Shown here in pieces: positions 45,912 to 55,292 of a DNA stretch of 64,000 nucleotides (position 1 is its first letter; every line of letters starts with the position of its first letter). The position numbers and the translations under genes are program-made. A model generated the notes under the pieces. The model did not search any database, was not told where the DNA came from, and worked only from the letters and a program-made list of their open reading frames with translations. The stretch spans positions 806,001 through 870,000 of the forward strand of contig NZ_RCWL01000001.1 in NCBI RefSeq assembly GCF_003991195.1. Direction: 5' to 3'. The DNA comes from Gynurincola endophyticus. Its GTDB lineage: Bacteria > Bacteroidota > Bacteroidia > Chitinophagales > Chitinophagaceae.

Positions 45912-48281
45912 ATGAAAAATATTTTTTTATATATCGTTCTCTTTTTTAGTGTTACTTCACTGTCGGCTCAGGTAAATAATTACGAGCAGTTGAAGTTGTC
46001 ACTGGAAAAATTTAATAATAAAAGCCTCAATGAGAAAATCTTTGTTCATACAGACAAAGATGCTTATCTCGCAGGTGAAATTATGTGGTATAAATTGTAC
46101 TACATAGATGGTTACTTTAACAAGCCGCTGAATGTTAGTAATGTAGCTTATGTAGAATTATTGGATCAGGCGCTTGAGCCGGTATTCCGCGCTAAGGTTT
46201 CACTTGATCCTAAAGAATCAAATGGTAGCATTCACCTTCCTTTACATCTTGGATCCGGCATCTACCAATTGAAAGTGTACACGAACTACATGAAGAACTT
46301 TGGTGAAGACCTGTTCTTTGAAAAACAAATTGCTATTTACAATACTTTCTCCAGTGATACTGCTGTTGTGGCAGATATTCAGGCCGGTTACGCTGTAAAT
46401 CTGTATCCGGAAGGTGGCGTATTATTGGCAGGTATTGAAAATAATCTGGCCTATCAGGTTGTTAATGAAATAGGTAAAGGTGTTGCTAATGAAGTGTGGT
46501 TAACCAGGAATGCAAAAGATACGATCGCACATGTAAAAAGTAATGCACTTGGGATGCAAAAACTGGTTTTTACTCCTGAAAAAGATCAGCAATATCACCT
46601 TATCGTGAAATTGGAAAGTGGAGAACAGATTTTACAAGCAGTAAGAGGTATAGAAGCTACCGGATCAAATCTGCGTCTGACTGATAAAGGAAATGACCTT
46701 GAAATAAAAGTTCAGAATATCGGAGCTGCTAATAATTTCAGAGCCAGATTGGTGAATCTTTTAATTACGTCAAACAGGCTTCCTGTGAAAGAACTGAAAG
46801 GTAACTTCCAGAATGGCGAAGCCGTATTTGTTGTTAGTAAAAATGATCTGAAAGATGGTATTAATGTTATTAGTGCAATCAATGATTTCGGACAACCTTT
46901 GAGCGAACGTTTGTTCTTTAAAGTGCCTGCTTCTAAACTTGAATTGGAAGTGACTACTAATCAGACTGTTTTAGATACAAGAAGTTTATTGAAATTAGAT
47001 ATCAATACTGCAAACGGAAAAGATGTCAATAGTTCATTGTCAATCTATCGTATCGACTCGCTGTTTCAGGTGGATGAGTCGGATATTTTTCAGTATTTAT
47101 GGTTGAGTGGAGAATTGAAGGGAGTAGTGGAAAATCCTGGTCATTACTTTAATACTTCGTCAAAAGATATCCATCAGCAAATAGACCTATTGATGCTGGT
47201 AAATGGCTGGAGACGTTTTAACTGGAGTGATCTGGCGATCAGCGATTTTAAATATGTACCGGAAGTAGTAGGGCAGATCGTTTATGGGAAATTGATCAAT
47301 AGTGTTTCAAAACAACCGATTGCCAATAAAACCATTTCTTATTCATTACCGGGTAAATATTATAAAATTGGTACTGCCATGACCGATAGCCTTGGCGATT
47401 TCAGTTTTATTCTGAAGGATGTATATGGCGTCAATGATATCTACTTACAGGTGCTGGATATGACAGATAAAAATTATGAGTTTATTGTTTCGGAGAATTT
47501 TATTAATGAACACGAATCACCATTCTCCCGTAAGTTTTCTTACAGTACTGCCGGCAATTTAGATATGTTGGAAGAATACCATGTTGGTAACCAGACCTAC
47601 AATATCTATTATGCTGATAAAATCAGAGAATATAATGTGGTAAAAGCATTAGATACCATTCCTTTCTTCCAGAAACCGATGTATTCTTATATATTGGATA
47701 ACTACACCAGGTTTAATACAATGGAAGAGGTTTTACGCGAATTTGTACTGCCGGTAAATGTATATACCAAGAACAAAGAATTGCGTATCGGTATTATTAA
47801 TACGATTTATAAAGAACCTCACAGAGAAAATGTATTGACAATGATTGATGGTTTAGTCATTCAGAACGATACCGAAGTTTTTGCTTTAGATCCGCTGTTG
47901 TTTGAAAAAGTTGAAGTGCTCTCACGTGCTTATGTTCACGGTATGGGATACTACAATGGAATTGTGAATTTCAAATCTTATAATGGTGACCTGGGTGGAT
48001 ATGTTTTACCAGAAATCGTTAAAGTAGTAAACTATGAAGGATTACAGAAATATCGCACCTTTTATCATCCTGTTTATCAGAGCAAAGAAGCGAAAGAATC
48101 GAGATTACCGGATTACAGACATACAATGTACTGGAATCCAAGTGTAGAAATCAACGCAGGTACTTCCAAAAGCATAGACATTTACACGTCGGATTTAAAA
48201 GGTAAATATGTAGGTATTATTCAGGGTTTGGATAAAGAAGGAAAAGCCGGTTCATACAAATTCTATTTTGAAGTAAAATAA
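45912..48281 (+). CDS. Large secreted protein with MG2-like and plug-like regions
   Basis: 789 residues with signal peptide IFLYIVLFFSVTSLSAQ. The N-terminal part (EKIFVHTDKDAYLAGEIMWY, then LHLGSGIYQLKVYTNYMKN) is the MG2-like domain seen in Bacteroidota proteins next to DUF4249 genes. The middle has a carboxypeptidase-regulatory-like segment (GKLINSVSKQPIANKTISY), and a later stretch (TMIDGLVIQNDTEVFALDPL) resembles a TonB plug. No barrel is predicted. It is the last gene of the operon, ending at the strong terminator 48294-48334. It is probably a periplasmic partner of the receptor. Confidence 0.85.
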   Translation: MKNIFLYIVLFFSVTSLSAQVNNYEQLKLSLEKFNNKSLNEKIFVHTDKDAYLAGEIMWYKLYYIDGYFNKPLNVSNVAYVELLDQALEPVFRAKVSLDPKESNGSIHLPLHLGSGIYQLKVYTNYMKNFGEDLFFEKQIAIYNTFSSDTAVVADIQAGYAVNLYPEGGVLLAGIENNLAYQVVNEIGKGVANEVWLTRNAKDTIAHVKSNALGMQKLVFTPEKDQQYHLIVKLESGEQILQAVRGIEATGSNLRLTDKGNDLEIKVQNIGAANNFRARLVNLLITSNRLPVKELKGNFQNGEAVFVVSKNDLKDGINVISAINDFGQPLSERLFFKVPASKLELEVTTNQTVLDTRSLLKLDINTANGKDVNSSLSIYRIDSLFQVDESDIFQYLWLSGELKGVVENPGHYFNTSSKDIHQQIDLLMLVNGWRRFNWSDLAISDFKYVPEVVGQIVYGKLINSVSKQPIANKTISYSLPGKYYKIGTAMTDSLGDFSFILKDVYGVNDIYLQVLDMTDKNYEFIVSENFINEHESPFSRKFSYSTAGNLDMLEEYHVGNQTYNIYYADKIREYNVVKALDTIPFFQKPMYSYILDNYTRFNTMEEVLREFVLPVNVYTKNKELRIGIINTIYKEPHRENVLTMIDGLVIQNDTEVFALDPLLFEKVEVLSRAYVHGMGYYNGIVNFKSYNGDLGGYVLPEIVKVVNYEGLQKYRTFYHPVYQSKEAKESRLPDYRHTMYWNPSVEINAGTSKSIDIYTSDLKGKYVGIIQGLDKEGKAGSYKFYFEVK

Positions 48282-48293
48282 TAAGAAATCAAT

Positions 48294-48334
48294 AAAAGCC
48301 CCCGTATCAACACAATGTTGATACGGGGGCTTTT
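48294..48334 (+). terminator. Terminator of the TonB/DUF4249 operon
   Basis: 18-bp perfect stem AAAAGCCCCCGTATCAAC and complement, 5-nt loop, then a T run. The strongest terminator in the window. Confidence 0.93.
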
Positions 48335-48414
48335 TTATTTATAAATTGCAAACGTTTGCATATTTTTCATATCGGGAAAAGTACTTATTTTCATTCTTCA
48401 ACTAACTTGCACTT

Positions 48415-49839
48415 ATGAGCTCAAGAAGAAGCTTTTTAAAGAACGTTTCATTTTCAACGGGTGCCTTAGCCGGATTACCGGCATTTATGAGTGAAGAGAC
48501 CCCGCATCCGTTAGCCGGTAAGAAACCTAAATTCAATATGTGTGGTTATCAGGCTCCTAAACTGGAAACGGTTAGAGTTGGTATTATAGGTTTAGGAATG
48601 AGAGGTCCCGGAGCCGTTGAGCGAATTTCATTTATTGAAGGCGCGAGTATTGTTGCGCTTTGTGATAAGCTGCCTGAAAGAGCTGCCGCCGCACAAAAGT
48701 ATTTAACCGATAAAGGATTATCCAAAGCAGTAGAATATAGCGGTGAAGACGGATGGAAAGCATTGTGTGAACGAAATGATATCGATCTGGTATATATCTG
48801 CACACCATGGCACTTGCATACACCAATGGCTGTTTATGCAATGAAGAACGGAAAACATGCTGCGGTAGAAGTGCCTGCAGCTTTAACGCTTGATGAGTGT
48901 TGGGAGCTGGTAGAAACTTCAGAGAAAACAAAAAAGCATTGTATGATGCTTGAAAACTGTTGCTACGATTTCTTTGAAGCACTCACTTTTGCAATGGCTC
49001 AGAAAGGATTATTCGGTGAGTTGATTCATGCGGAAGGTGCATACATACATGATCTCGTTTCTTTGAATTTTAGTAAAAACGGATACGAAAATATGTGGCG
49101 TTTAAGAGAAAATGCCAAACGCAATGGTAACCCTTATCCTACTCATGGTCTGGGGCCTATAGCGCAATGTTTGAATATTAACCGTGGTGATAATTTCGAT
49201 TACATGGTTTCCATGTCAACGAACGATTTTATGATGCAGGCAAAAGCAAAAGAACTGGCTGCCCAGGATGAGTTTTTTAAAGAATTTGAAAACCATACTT
49301 ATCGGGGTAATATGAATACCACTCTGTTAAGAACGCATTTCGGTAAAACGTTGATGGTACAGCATGATGTTACTTCTCCCCGGCCTTATTCAAGAATACA
49401 TCTGTTGTCAGGCACAAAAGGCGTTGCCAGTAAATGGCCGTCACCTGAACGAATTGCTTTCGGACACTCGTGGTTAAAGAGCGAACAATTACAGGATTTA
49501 TATAAAGAACATACGCCTGAACTGATTAAACACGTAGGTGATATTGCTAAACAAATCGGTGGTCATGGTGGTATGGACTTTATTATGGATTGGCGTTTAA
49601 TTGACTGTTTAAGAAACGGATTGGCTTTAGATCAGGATGTATATGATGCCGCCAGCTGGAGTGCTGTTGTACATTTATCAAATCAGTCGGTAAGTAAACG
49701 TTCAAGACCGGTAGATGTTCCTGATTTTACCAGAGGTAACTGGAAGATCAATAAACCGGTAGATCTTGGATTAAGAGGAGGAGGCAATACCTCTGTGCGT
49801 TCAAAAGCTCCGAAGCCCGAAGGCCAGATCAGTTTGTAA
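48415..49839 (+). CDS. Gfo/Idh/MocA-family oxidoreductase, glycoside hydrolase family 109-like, Tat-exported
   Basis: 474 residues. The N-terminus SSRRSFLKNVSFSTGALAG is a twin-arginine signal. The NAD-binding Rossmann fold follows (VRVGIIGLGMRGPGAVERI, ALCDKLPERAAAA), then YICTPWHLHTPMAVYAMKNG and EVPAALTLDECW as in GH109 alpha-N-acetylgalactosaminidases, which cleave by an NAD-dependent redox mechanism. The motif ENCCYDFFEALTFAMAQKG further supports the subfamily. It faces a NahK-like kinase gene (convergent); together they suggest use of N-acetylhexosamine residues from glycoproteins. Substrate is inferred from the family only. Confidence 0.88.
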   Translation: MSSRRSFLKNVSFSTGALAGLPAFMSEETPHPLAGKKPKFNMCGYQAPKLETVRVGIIGLGMRGPGAVERISFIEGASIVALCDKLPERAAAAQKYLTDKGLSKAVEYSGEDGWKALCERNDIDLVYICTPWHLHTPMAVYAMKNGKHAAVEVPAALTLDECWELVETSEKTKKHCMMLENCCYDFFEALTFAMAQKGLFGELIHAEGAYIHDLVSLNFSKNGYENMWRLRENAKRNGNPYPTHGLGPIAQCLNINRGDNFDYMVSMSTNDFMMQAKAKELAAQDEFFKEFENHTYRGNMNTTLLRTHFGKTLMVQHDVTSPRPYSRIHLLSGTKGVASKWPSPERIAFGHSWLKSEQLQDLYKEHTPELIKHVGDIAKQIGGHGGMDFIMDWRLIDCLRNGLALDQDVYDAASWSAVVHLSNQSVSKRSRPVDVPDFTRGNWKINKPVDLGLRGGGNTSVRSKAPKPEGQISL

Positions 49840-49966
49840 AACTAATTACCTTTGAGAAGAATTGAGAATTAAGAGTTAAGAATTAAGAGCTGTTTTTGAA
49901 CTGACTATAATTTGCTGTGTTCATTATAAATAGCTTTTTACACTTTCAATTTTTAATTCTCCATTT

Positions 49967-51031
49967 TCAATTCTTTTCTTGTAAAGCTTTCAGTAACGTT
50001 ATCTGATTAATTGCCCGGTGCAGATTTTGTTCGGCATATTCAGTCGGATAATATTGATCATTGTTGAGATAGTCTGTCATGAATCGGATAGACTGCATTA
50101 AAATCATGATTTCACCGAAAGTGATAAAATGTTCTTTTTCTAATGCGGTTACAGAAGGCATTCCTTGTATGTAACCTTCGAAAATTGCTTCCAGAAAATC
50201 TTTTCTAACGTGTATGGCATCAAACTCCTGCGATGACTCATGTACAGGACAAACATAAGTACGAATCATATCCCCCCAGTCACTGAATAAATAGCCTGGC
50301 ATTACCGTATCAAGGTCAATTACACAAACACTTTTATCTTCTCTGTCGAATAATACATTACTGATCTTTGTATCGTGGTGCATTACCCGTCTGATAAAAC
50401 CTTCTTCAAATGGAATATTGATTGAAAACTCAATTACACGTTTTTGTTGTGCTATTTTCTGTAAAGTGGAGTGTGCCGCTTTTTTTCTTTCTTCATTCGC
50501 TTCTCCATAGGCTTTCTCCAGTTGTTGTGAGCGGTAGTGCAACGAATGAAAGTCAGGAATGGTAATTCGTAAAGCATTTACATCGAAGTCTTTTAAGTGA
50601 TGTGAAAATCTGGCAAAGGCTCCGGCCGCTTCGAACGCCAGTGAGGCGCTTGCTACCGTATTATGCGTAACAGTATTACTGATATAATCAAAAACACGGA
50701 TAAAGCGATCGTTTATCTGTAACAGCGTACTTTTTTCAATCGTAAACTTCAGTAACAGATTTTTGTCTTGAGGGTAGTGCTGTTGCAAATATTCAGAAAT
50801 CAACCGGATATTATGATCAATGTCTTCAGGATGCTCAAATACATTGGCATTAATATTCTGCAGAATATAATGTTGTTCCTTGCCGGATTGATCCTGCAAT
50901 AAATAGGTTTGATTGATTAAACCTACATCGATGGAATGGAGTTTATACTGGTCTGCGGGTATGTCATAAGCTCGCAGTACGGCGATAATCAGTTGGTCTG
51001 TCGAGCTGATGTTGGGATCACTAATTTTCAT
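49967..51031 (-). CDS. Aminoglycoside-phosphotransferase-fold kinase, N-acetylhexosamine 1-kinase (NahK)-like
   Basis: 354 residues. Kinase-like fold with the catalytic loop HHDTKISNVLFD (Asp about 217) and the metal-binding VIDLDTVMPGYLFSDWGDMI (DxD segment). The N-terminus contains DVGLINQTYLLQDQSGKEQH, typical of NahK-like proteins that phosphorylate GlcNAc or GalNAc at C1. It stops in TGA (49969-49967), one of three TGA ends. Read-through would add 27 codons of low-complexity intergenic text (containing another TGA) before TAA, so this TGA most likely is a real stop. It is convergent with the GH109-like gene. Confidence 0.85.
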   Translation of the reverse strand: MKISDPNISSTDQLIIAVLRAYDIPADQYKLHSIDVGLINQTYLLQDQSGKEQHYILQNINANVFEHPEDIDHNIRLISEYLQQHYPQDKNLLLKFTIEKSTLLQINDRFIRVFDYISNTVTHNTVASASLAFEAAGAFARFSHHLKDFDVNALRITIPDFHSLHYRSQQLEKAYGEANEERKKAAHSTLQKIAQQKRVIEFSINIPFEEGFIRRVMHHDTKISNVLFDREDKSVCVIDLDTVMPGYLFSDWGDMIRTYVCPVHESSQEFDAIHVRKDFLEAIFEGYIQGMPSVTALEKEHFITFGEIMILMQSIRFMTDYLNNDQYYPTEYAEQNLHRAINQITLLKALQEKN

Positions 51032-51060
51032 TTCAGAAACATTCAGTAATGAAAATAAAA

Positions 51061-51085
51061 AAAAGCTTCCATATAGGAAGCTTTT
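51061..51085 (-). terminator. Terminator after the M28 peptidase
   Basis: 10-bp perfect stem AAAAGCTTCC / GGAAGCTTTT with a 5-nt loop and extra A/T runs, between the peptidase stop and the kinase start. Confidence 0.85.
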
Positions 51086-51110
51086 TTATGATATTAACTT
51101 TCTCTTTTTA

Positions 51111-52709
51111 TTATTGATTCGGAGAACGTTTAGGCGATGCCTGTGCAGGCCATTGACCAGGTTGACCGGTTCTTGGATTGCTTGGTAAAATCGCTTTTTC
51201 ATTAGATGTTTTTTCAGGATCTTCACTAGCCAGATAAGCTAAAGCGGCAGTTAAGATTACGTTATTGGTAACATCATCCCAAACGATTTTATCATAAGTA
51301 TCCAGGTTAGTATGCCATGTAATCGTACCATATCCCCAGCTTAAAGAGCTTAATGAGAATGCCGGAGCACCAGCTGCGATGAATGAGCTGTGGTCAGAAC
51401 CACCGCCTGCAGGAGAACCCGGGAAGGTAGATTTAATATGTTGACGTACTTCGTTAGGAACCTGATTTAACCATCTGGTGATATAGCTGTAAGAATGTAA
51501 GAAACCTGAACCGCTTACATCTACAACGCGACCGGTTCCGTTATCCTGATTGAATACAGCCTGTACGTTCTTAACGATTTGAGGATGATCTTCAACGAAT
51601 GCTCTTGAACCGTTTAATCCACCTTCTTCAAAAGCCCAGTGACCAATGATGATGGTTCTTTTTGGATTAGGGTAGTATTTTTTCAAAATACGGGCAGCTT
51701 CCATCATAGTGATAGTGCCTGTACCGTTGTCAGTAGCACCGGTAGCACCATCCCATGAATCTAAGTGTGCAGATAAGATTACATACTCATTAGGTTTTTC
51801 AGTACCAGGAATCGTTGCGATGGTATTGAACATCGGCACGTTGGCAGTATGCTTAGATTCAGCACGAACAGCGATTGTTGGTTTAGAACCACTTTCAGCT
51901 AAACGGAATAACATACCATAATCTTCTACTGATAAATCTAAATGAGGAACTTTTTTAGTAGTAGCAGAAAATACTTTGTTTGCACCGAATTCTCTAGACC
52001 AGTTACAAATGATTACACCGGCAGCACCTGCATTTTCCAATGCACCTACTAATGTAGCGTTTGTATAACCTGAGTTAGTGATTCTTTTCATCCATGCCTG
52101 AGTGCTTTCCAGTTGTTCTTTTCTGTTGTTGTCGATAGACTCCTGTGTACCGAATTCTTTCCAGTTAACATCAGATCTGCCTGATACAGGAACCTGTGAA
52201 ATTAAAACGAATTTTCCTTTTACAGTTCCTAACCATTTGTCGAATGCAGCTTTATCTGCTACTTCAGGAATTACTACTACTTCACCATTAACGGTTTTAC
52301 CGTTGGTTGTTGGAGAGTAAGCCAATTGACGGCCATGTAATGAATTACTTCTTGGAGTGATCAGGTCAATGTGAGTAATACCTCTTTCCCAACCGGTCCA
52401 CTCACCGGTTTTTTGTAACTCAGCTTTGATTCCCCACTCTTTATATTTTTCAGCTACCCAGTCGTTAGCCATTTTCATTTGTGGAGTACCTGTTAAACGA
52501 GGTCCGATTTTGTCTAACAAGTGATGTGCTAAAGATTTTAATTGAGAACTTTCTTTAGCTTCTTTAGTCATTTTCTCAATGATCGGGTCAAGTTGTTGTT
52601 GTTGACCTCTACCCATCATGGTAGGTTGTGCAATAGCGGCTGCACCGGTGAATAATAACGGGAGAACAATCGATTTTCTCACGGCATTCAGTAAAGCAGG
52701 TTGTTTCAT
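51111..52709 (-). CDS. M28-family metallopeptidase with PA domain
   Basis: 532 residues with signal peptide SIVLPLLFTGAAAIAQ. A protease-associated (PA) domain lies at about 130-260 (GAAGVIICNWSREFGANKV). The peptidase domain contains the zinc ligands in ILSAHLDSWDGATGATDNGT (His, Asp), HWAFEEGGLNGSRAF (Glu-Glu, general base and ligand), FNQDNGTGRV (Asp) and GGGSDHSSF (His). It is a probable periplasmic or surface aminopeptidase of the PSMA-like/Xaa-type group. All ligands are present. It is monocistronic. Confidence 0.93.
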   Translation of the reverse strand: MKQPALLNAVRKSIVLPLLFTGAAAIAQPTMMGRGQQQQLDPIIEKMTKEAKESSQLKSLAHHLLDKIGPRLTGTPQMKMANDWVAEKYKEWGIKAELQKTGEWTGWERGITHIDLITPRSNSLHGRQLAYSPTTNGKTVNGEVVVIPEVADKAAFDKWLGTVKGKFVLISQVPVSGRSDVNWKEFGTQESIDNNRKEQLESTQAWMKRITNSGYTNATLVGALENAGAAGVIICNWSREFGANKVFSATTKKVPHLDLSVEDYGMLFRLAESGSKPTIAVRAESKHTANVPMFNTIATIPGTEKPNEYVILSAHLDSWDGATGATDNGTGTITMMEAARILKKYYPNPKRTIIIGHWAFEEGGLNGSRAFVEDHPQIVKNVQAVFNQDNGTGRVVDVSGSGFLHSYSYITRWLNQVPNEVRQHIKSTFPGSPAGGGSDHSSFIAAGAPAFSLSSLSWGYGTITWHTNLDTYDKIVWDDVTNNVILTAALAYLASEDPEKTSNEKAILPSNPRTGQPGQWPAQASPKRSPNQ

Positions 52710-52815
52710 TATAACTGATTTTGTGTTAAACTAAGGACGCAATAAATTGATATTTAGTTGCATATCATAAACCAGCTCTGAAATTATTAAAAAAAATTGT
52801 ACCTGCAAATACAAA

Positions 52816-53031
52816 TTATATAAGTGGTAATAAATCTTCCTGGGTTAAACTGAACAGATCTTCCACATTGCATTTCAGAAATAAAGCCAGTTTGAGGGCC
52901 AGAATTGTAGAAGGTACATATTTACCCGATTCGATGGCGTGAATGGTTTGGCGGCTTACACCGATTTTCTGCGCCATTTCTTCTTGTGTAAATGCGGCAG
53001 CCGTTCGTTTTTCTTTTACTTTATTCAACAT
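52816..53031 (-). CDS. XRE-family transcriptional regulator (YozG-like)
   Basis: 71 residues, a stand-alone helix-turn-helix (about 10-60: TQEEMAQKIGVSRQTIHAIE, then SGKYVPSTILALKLALFL) followed by CNVEDLFSL, the usual ending of this short family. The ATG overlaps the end of the upstream membrane-protein gene by 11 bp, so the two are translationally coupled. It is the likely regulator of the operon through the palindromes at 53496-53546. Confidence 0.93.
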   Translation of the reverse strand: MLNKVKEKRTAAAFTQEEMAQKIGVSRQTIHAIESGKYVPSTILALKLALFLKCNVEDLFSLTQEDLLPLI

Positions 53032-53494
53032 GCCCCATCGATTTTTGAATTCTGTATAGTAAAACCTGCGTAATGATTACAAACAGAATGACCATTACAA
53101 AAATGTTCAGCATCAGCACCATTAATAAAGCCATTTCACGTACGAACAGCAGAGAGAAAATGAGCAGGATGCAATGAGTGAGAAAAGCATACTGAAGTCC
53201 TTTTAACCGAATCTGATTCAGGTATTCATCGTCTACTTTTTCCTGCGAAAAGCCTACCATAATACCACCGATGATGATGCCGATGGCGGTAAGTAATGTG
53301 GTCAGGTCTGTTACTGCAAGTGTAAAAAAGGTGGTTTCTCCGAAAAGCTCATTGGACAGTACTGCCGGAAAGTTCACTTCCCAACGGGGTAACAGGTCTG
53401 TGTTAATCAGATAAAGGATGCCCAGAACAGTTGACACTCCAAAAATAAACCAGCCTAAAGGTTTGTAGCGGTGTGGGATGTTGAATTGTTTCAT
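53021..53494 (-). CDS. Four-span membrane protein co-transcribed with an XRE regulator
   Basis: 157 residues with hydrophobic spans at about 12-30 (LGWFIFGVSTVLGILYLI), 57-80 (FFTLAVTDLTTLLTAIGIII), 100-117 (AFLTHCILLIFSLLFV) and 120-145 (LMVLMLNIFVMVILFVIITQ). I recognise no named family. Short XRE regulators of this class are commonly paired with small membrane proteins such as DUF2975. The start lies at the edge of an operator palindrome, so autoregulation is likely. Confidence 0.82.
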   Translation of the reverse strand: MKQFNIPHRYKPLGWFIFGVSTVLGILYLINTDLLPRWEVNFPAVLSNELFGETTFFTLAVTDLTTLLTAIGIIIGGIMVGFSQEKVDDEYLNQIRLKGLQYAFLTHCILLIFSLLFVREMALLMVLMLNIFVMVILFVIITQVLLYRIQKSMGHVE

Positions 53495-53495
53495 T

Positions 53496-53546
53496 GTAAA
53501 GTATTCTTTACATCTAAGGTATGGGTTAATGTAAAGTTAGCTTTAC
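53496..53546. promoter_or_regulatory. Two identical palindromic operators upstream of the XRE operon
   Basis: GTAAAGtattCTTTAC (53496-53511) and GTAAAGttagCTTTAC (53531-53546) share the same arms with different 4-bp centres, spaced 35 bp apart. The first touches the start codon of the membrane-protein gene. This is the layout of an autorepressed XRE operon. Confidence 0.8.
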
Positions 53547-53824
53547 TTTTTGATGTTAAAAATATGTTAATTGGAGCTGTCGTATTTTTTTCGTATATTA
53601 TTAGAAGGAGCTGTTGTGTATTGAAAGCTGAAATTGCAAACGGGCTATGCTGTTTTTACTTTTACCATTAAGAAATTAAAGGAATTAAGAATTTAGAATG
53701 TAGCATTATGAACGCAGAGAGGATTATGAGTTTAAGCTGTTAATAGTCTCCCTCTGAATTCTGAACTATAATTCTTAATTTCATTTTCCTCTCCCCCTTC
53801 TCCTCTCTCAATTATTTTATGCAG
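53547..53824. other. AT-rich intergenic region without a recognisable gene
   Basis: Between the XRE operators and the direct repeats. It contains low-complexity AATTAAGAATTTAGAA-like text, similar to that at 49857-49890. No gene, RNA or strong dyad is seen. Confidence 0.5.
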
Positions 53825-53906
53825 ATTGAAAGTTTAGCTTGCAAATTGCATAAAAAATGGCTTAAATTTGTGTAAATTGAAAGTTTAACTTGCAAATTAC
53901 ATAAAA
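53825..53906. repeat. Two imperfect direct repeats before the DUF4143 ATPase gene
   Basis: 31-bp copies (53825-53855 and 53876-53906) of ATTGAAAGTTTARCTTGCAA followed by ATTRCATAAAA differ at two bases, with a period of 51 bp. The second ends at the ATG. They may be an operator array or, since they lie at the gene edge, a recombination relic. Confidence 0.6.
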
Positions 53907-55096
53907 TGATTACTCGGGAGCTGGAAGCCAACTTATTGAATGCATTAGAGAATATGCCTGTAGTGGCATTGCTTGGTCCCCGGCAGGTAGGAAAAACAAC
54001 GCTGGCCTTGCAAATGACACAACAACATATAGAAAAGGAAGTCATTTATCTCGACCTGGAACTGGATACGGATCTGAATAAATTAAGTGATGCTGAGTCT
54101 TATTTACGCAGGTTTGAGAATAAATTATTGATTATTGATGAAGTGCAGCGTAAACCTGATTTGTTTCGTATTCTGAGAGGATTAGTTGATATCAGAAAAC
54201 GGGCGGGGGAGAAATCTGCTCAGTTTTTGTTACTGGGATCTGCTTCGCGTGATTTATTGCAGCAGTCCTCTGAAACGCTGGCGGGTAGAATCCGGTATCT
54301 GGAGTTAAGCCCGTTCTCTGCATTAGAAATACATGATATGAATCCTTTAAACTTTTCCGCTGAAAAGCTTTGGTTCAGAGGAGGTTTTCCCGATAGTTTT
54401 CTGGCTGTAAACGAAAACGAAAGTTGGGAATGGAGAAACGATTTTATTTCCACCTATGTAGAAAGGGATATTCCTTTGATGGGGCCGCAGATACCAGCCA
54501 CAAGAATGAAGCGTTTCTGGACGATGCTGGCACATTATCATGGACAGCAAGTAAACTTATCTGAAATAGGAAAGGGGCTTGATATAAGTCATACTACAGT
54601 GAAATCTTACCTCGATACCCTGACTGATTTTTACATGGTCAGACAAATTCAACCCTGGGCAGGAAACACCAAAAAGCGATTGGTAAAGTCCCCAAAAATA
54701 TACATTCGTGATACCGGATTATTACACAAACTACTGAATATTTCAGACTATGATAGCCTGCTAGGTAATCCGATAGTAGGCGCCAGCTGGGAAGGATTTG
54801 TAGTGGAAAATATTATTCGTCATCTGTCTAATAAATGGCAGTATAGTTATTATCGAAATTCATCTCAGGCAGAAATAGATCTGGTATTGGAAGGTCCTGA
54901 CAAACAGATCTGGGCAATAGAAGTAAAACGTTCTTCTGCTCCAACACTCACCAAAGGTTTTTTCTCCGCCTGCGAAGATATTAAAGCCACGCATAAGTTT
55001 GTTGTTTATGCCGGTTCTGAACAATTTCCAATGTCTGATGGGGTGGAAGCAATTGGGGTGGTGGGGATGATTAACTATATCAAATCTTTCAATTAG
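53906..55096 (+). CDS. AAA ATPase with DUF4143 C-terminal domain
   Basis: 396 residues. The Walker A GPRQVGKTT (about 24-32), Walker B LLIIDEVQRKPDLFR (about 73-87) and arginine-rich sensor LLGSASRDLL (about 107-116) identify an AAA_14-type ATPase. A DUF4143 domain (from about 200) with ISHTTVKSYLDTLTDFYMVR and a C-terminal AIEVKRSSAPTLTKGF follows, the latter resembling a nuclease-like fold (E-x-K). Family members are often encoded on mobile or defence loci; no function is proven. It is preceded by direct repeats. Confidence 0.9.
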   Translation: MITRELEANLLNALENMPVVALLGPRQVGKTTLALQMTQQHIEKEVIYLDLELDTDLNKLSDAESYLRRFENKLLIIDEVQRKPDLFRILRGLVDIRKRAGEKSAQFLLLGSASRDLLQQSSETLAGRIRYLELSPFSALEIHDMNPLNFSAEKLWFRGGFPDSFLAVNENESWEWRNDFISTYVERDIPLMGPQIPATRMKRFWTMLAHYHGQQVNLSEIGKGLDISHTTVKSYLDTLTDFYMVRQIQPWAGNTKKRLVKSPKIYIRDTGLLHKLLNISDYDSLLGNPIVGASWEGFVVENIIRHLSNKWQYSYYRNSSQAEIDLVLEGPDKQIWAIEVKRSSAPTLTKGFFSACEDIKATHKFVVYAGSEQFPMSDGVEAIGVVGMINYIKSFN

Positions 55097-55292
55097 TATG
55101 ATAAAGGGAACGTTGTGGGGGAAAAATAGATTATATATTAAGAGATAATACAGCTTGCATCACCTGATTGATTAACTTGAAGTAAAATGTTAGCCTCTGA
55201 AATTTTTTTAGAATTGATAGGACTATTTATGTATTCGAGTGTTTAAGTATTATATCTTAATTACAAGAAGTGATATTGAAAAATATATGTAT

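Noticed and set aside
49857-49966. Low-complexity AATTAAGA text as a CRISPR or repeat family
   Set aside because: The copies are irregular and short, typical of intergenic drift in Bacteroidota, with no regular spacing.
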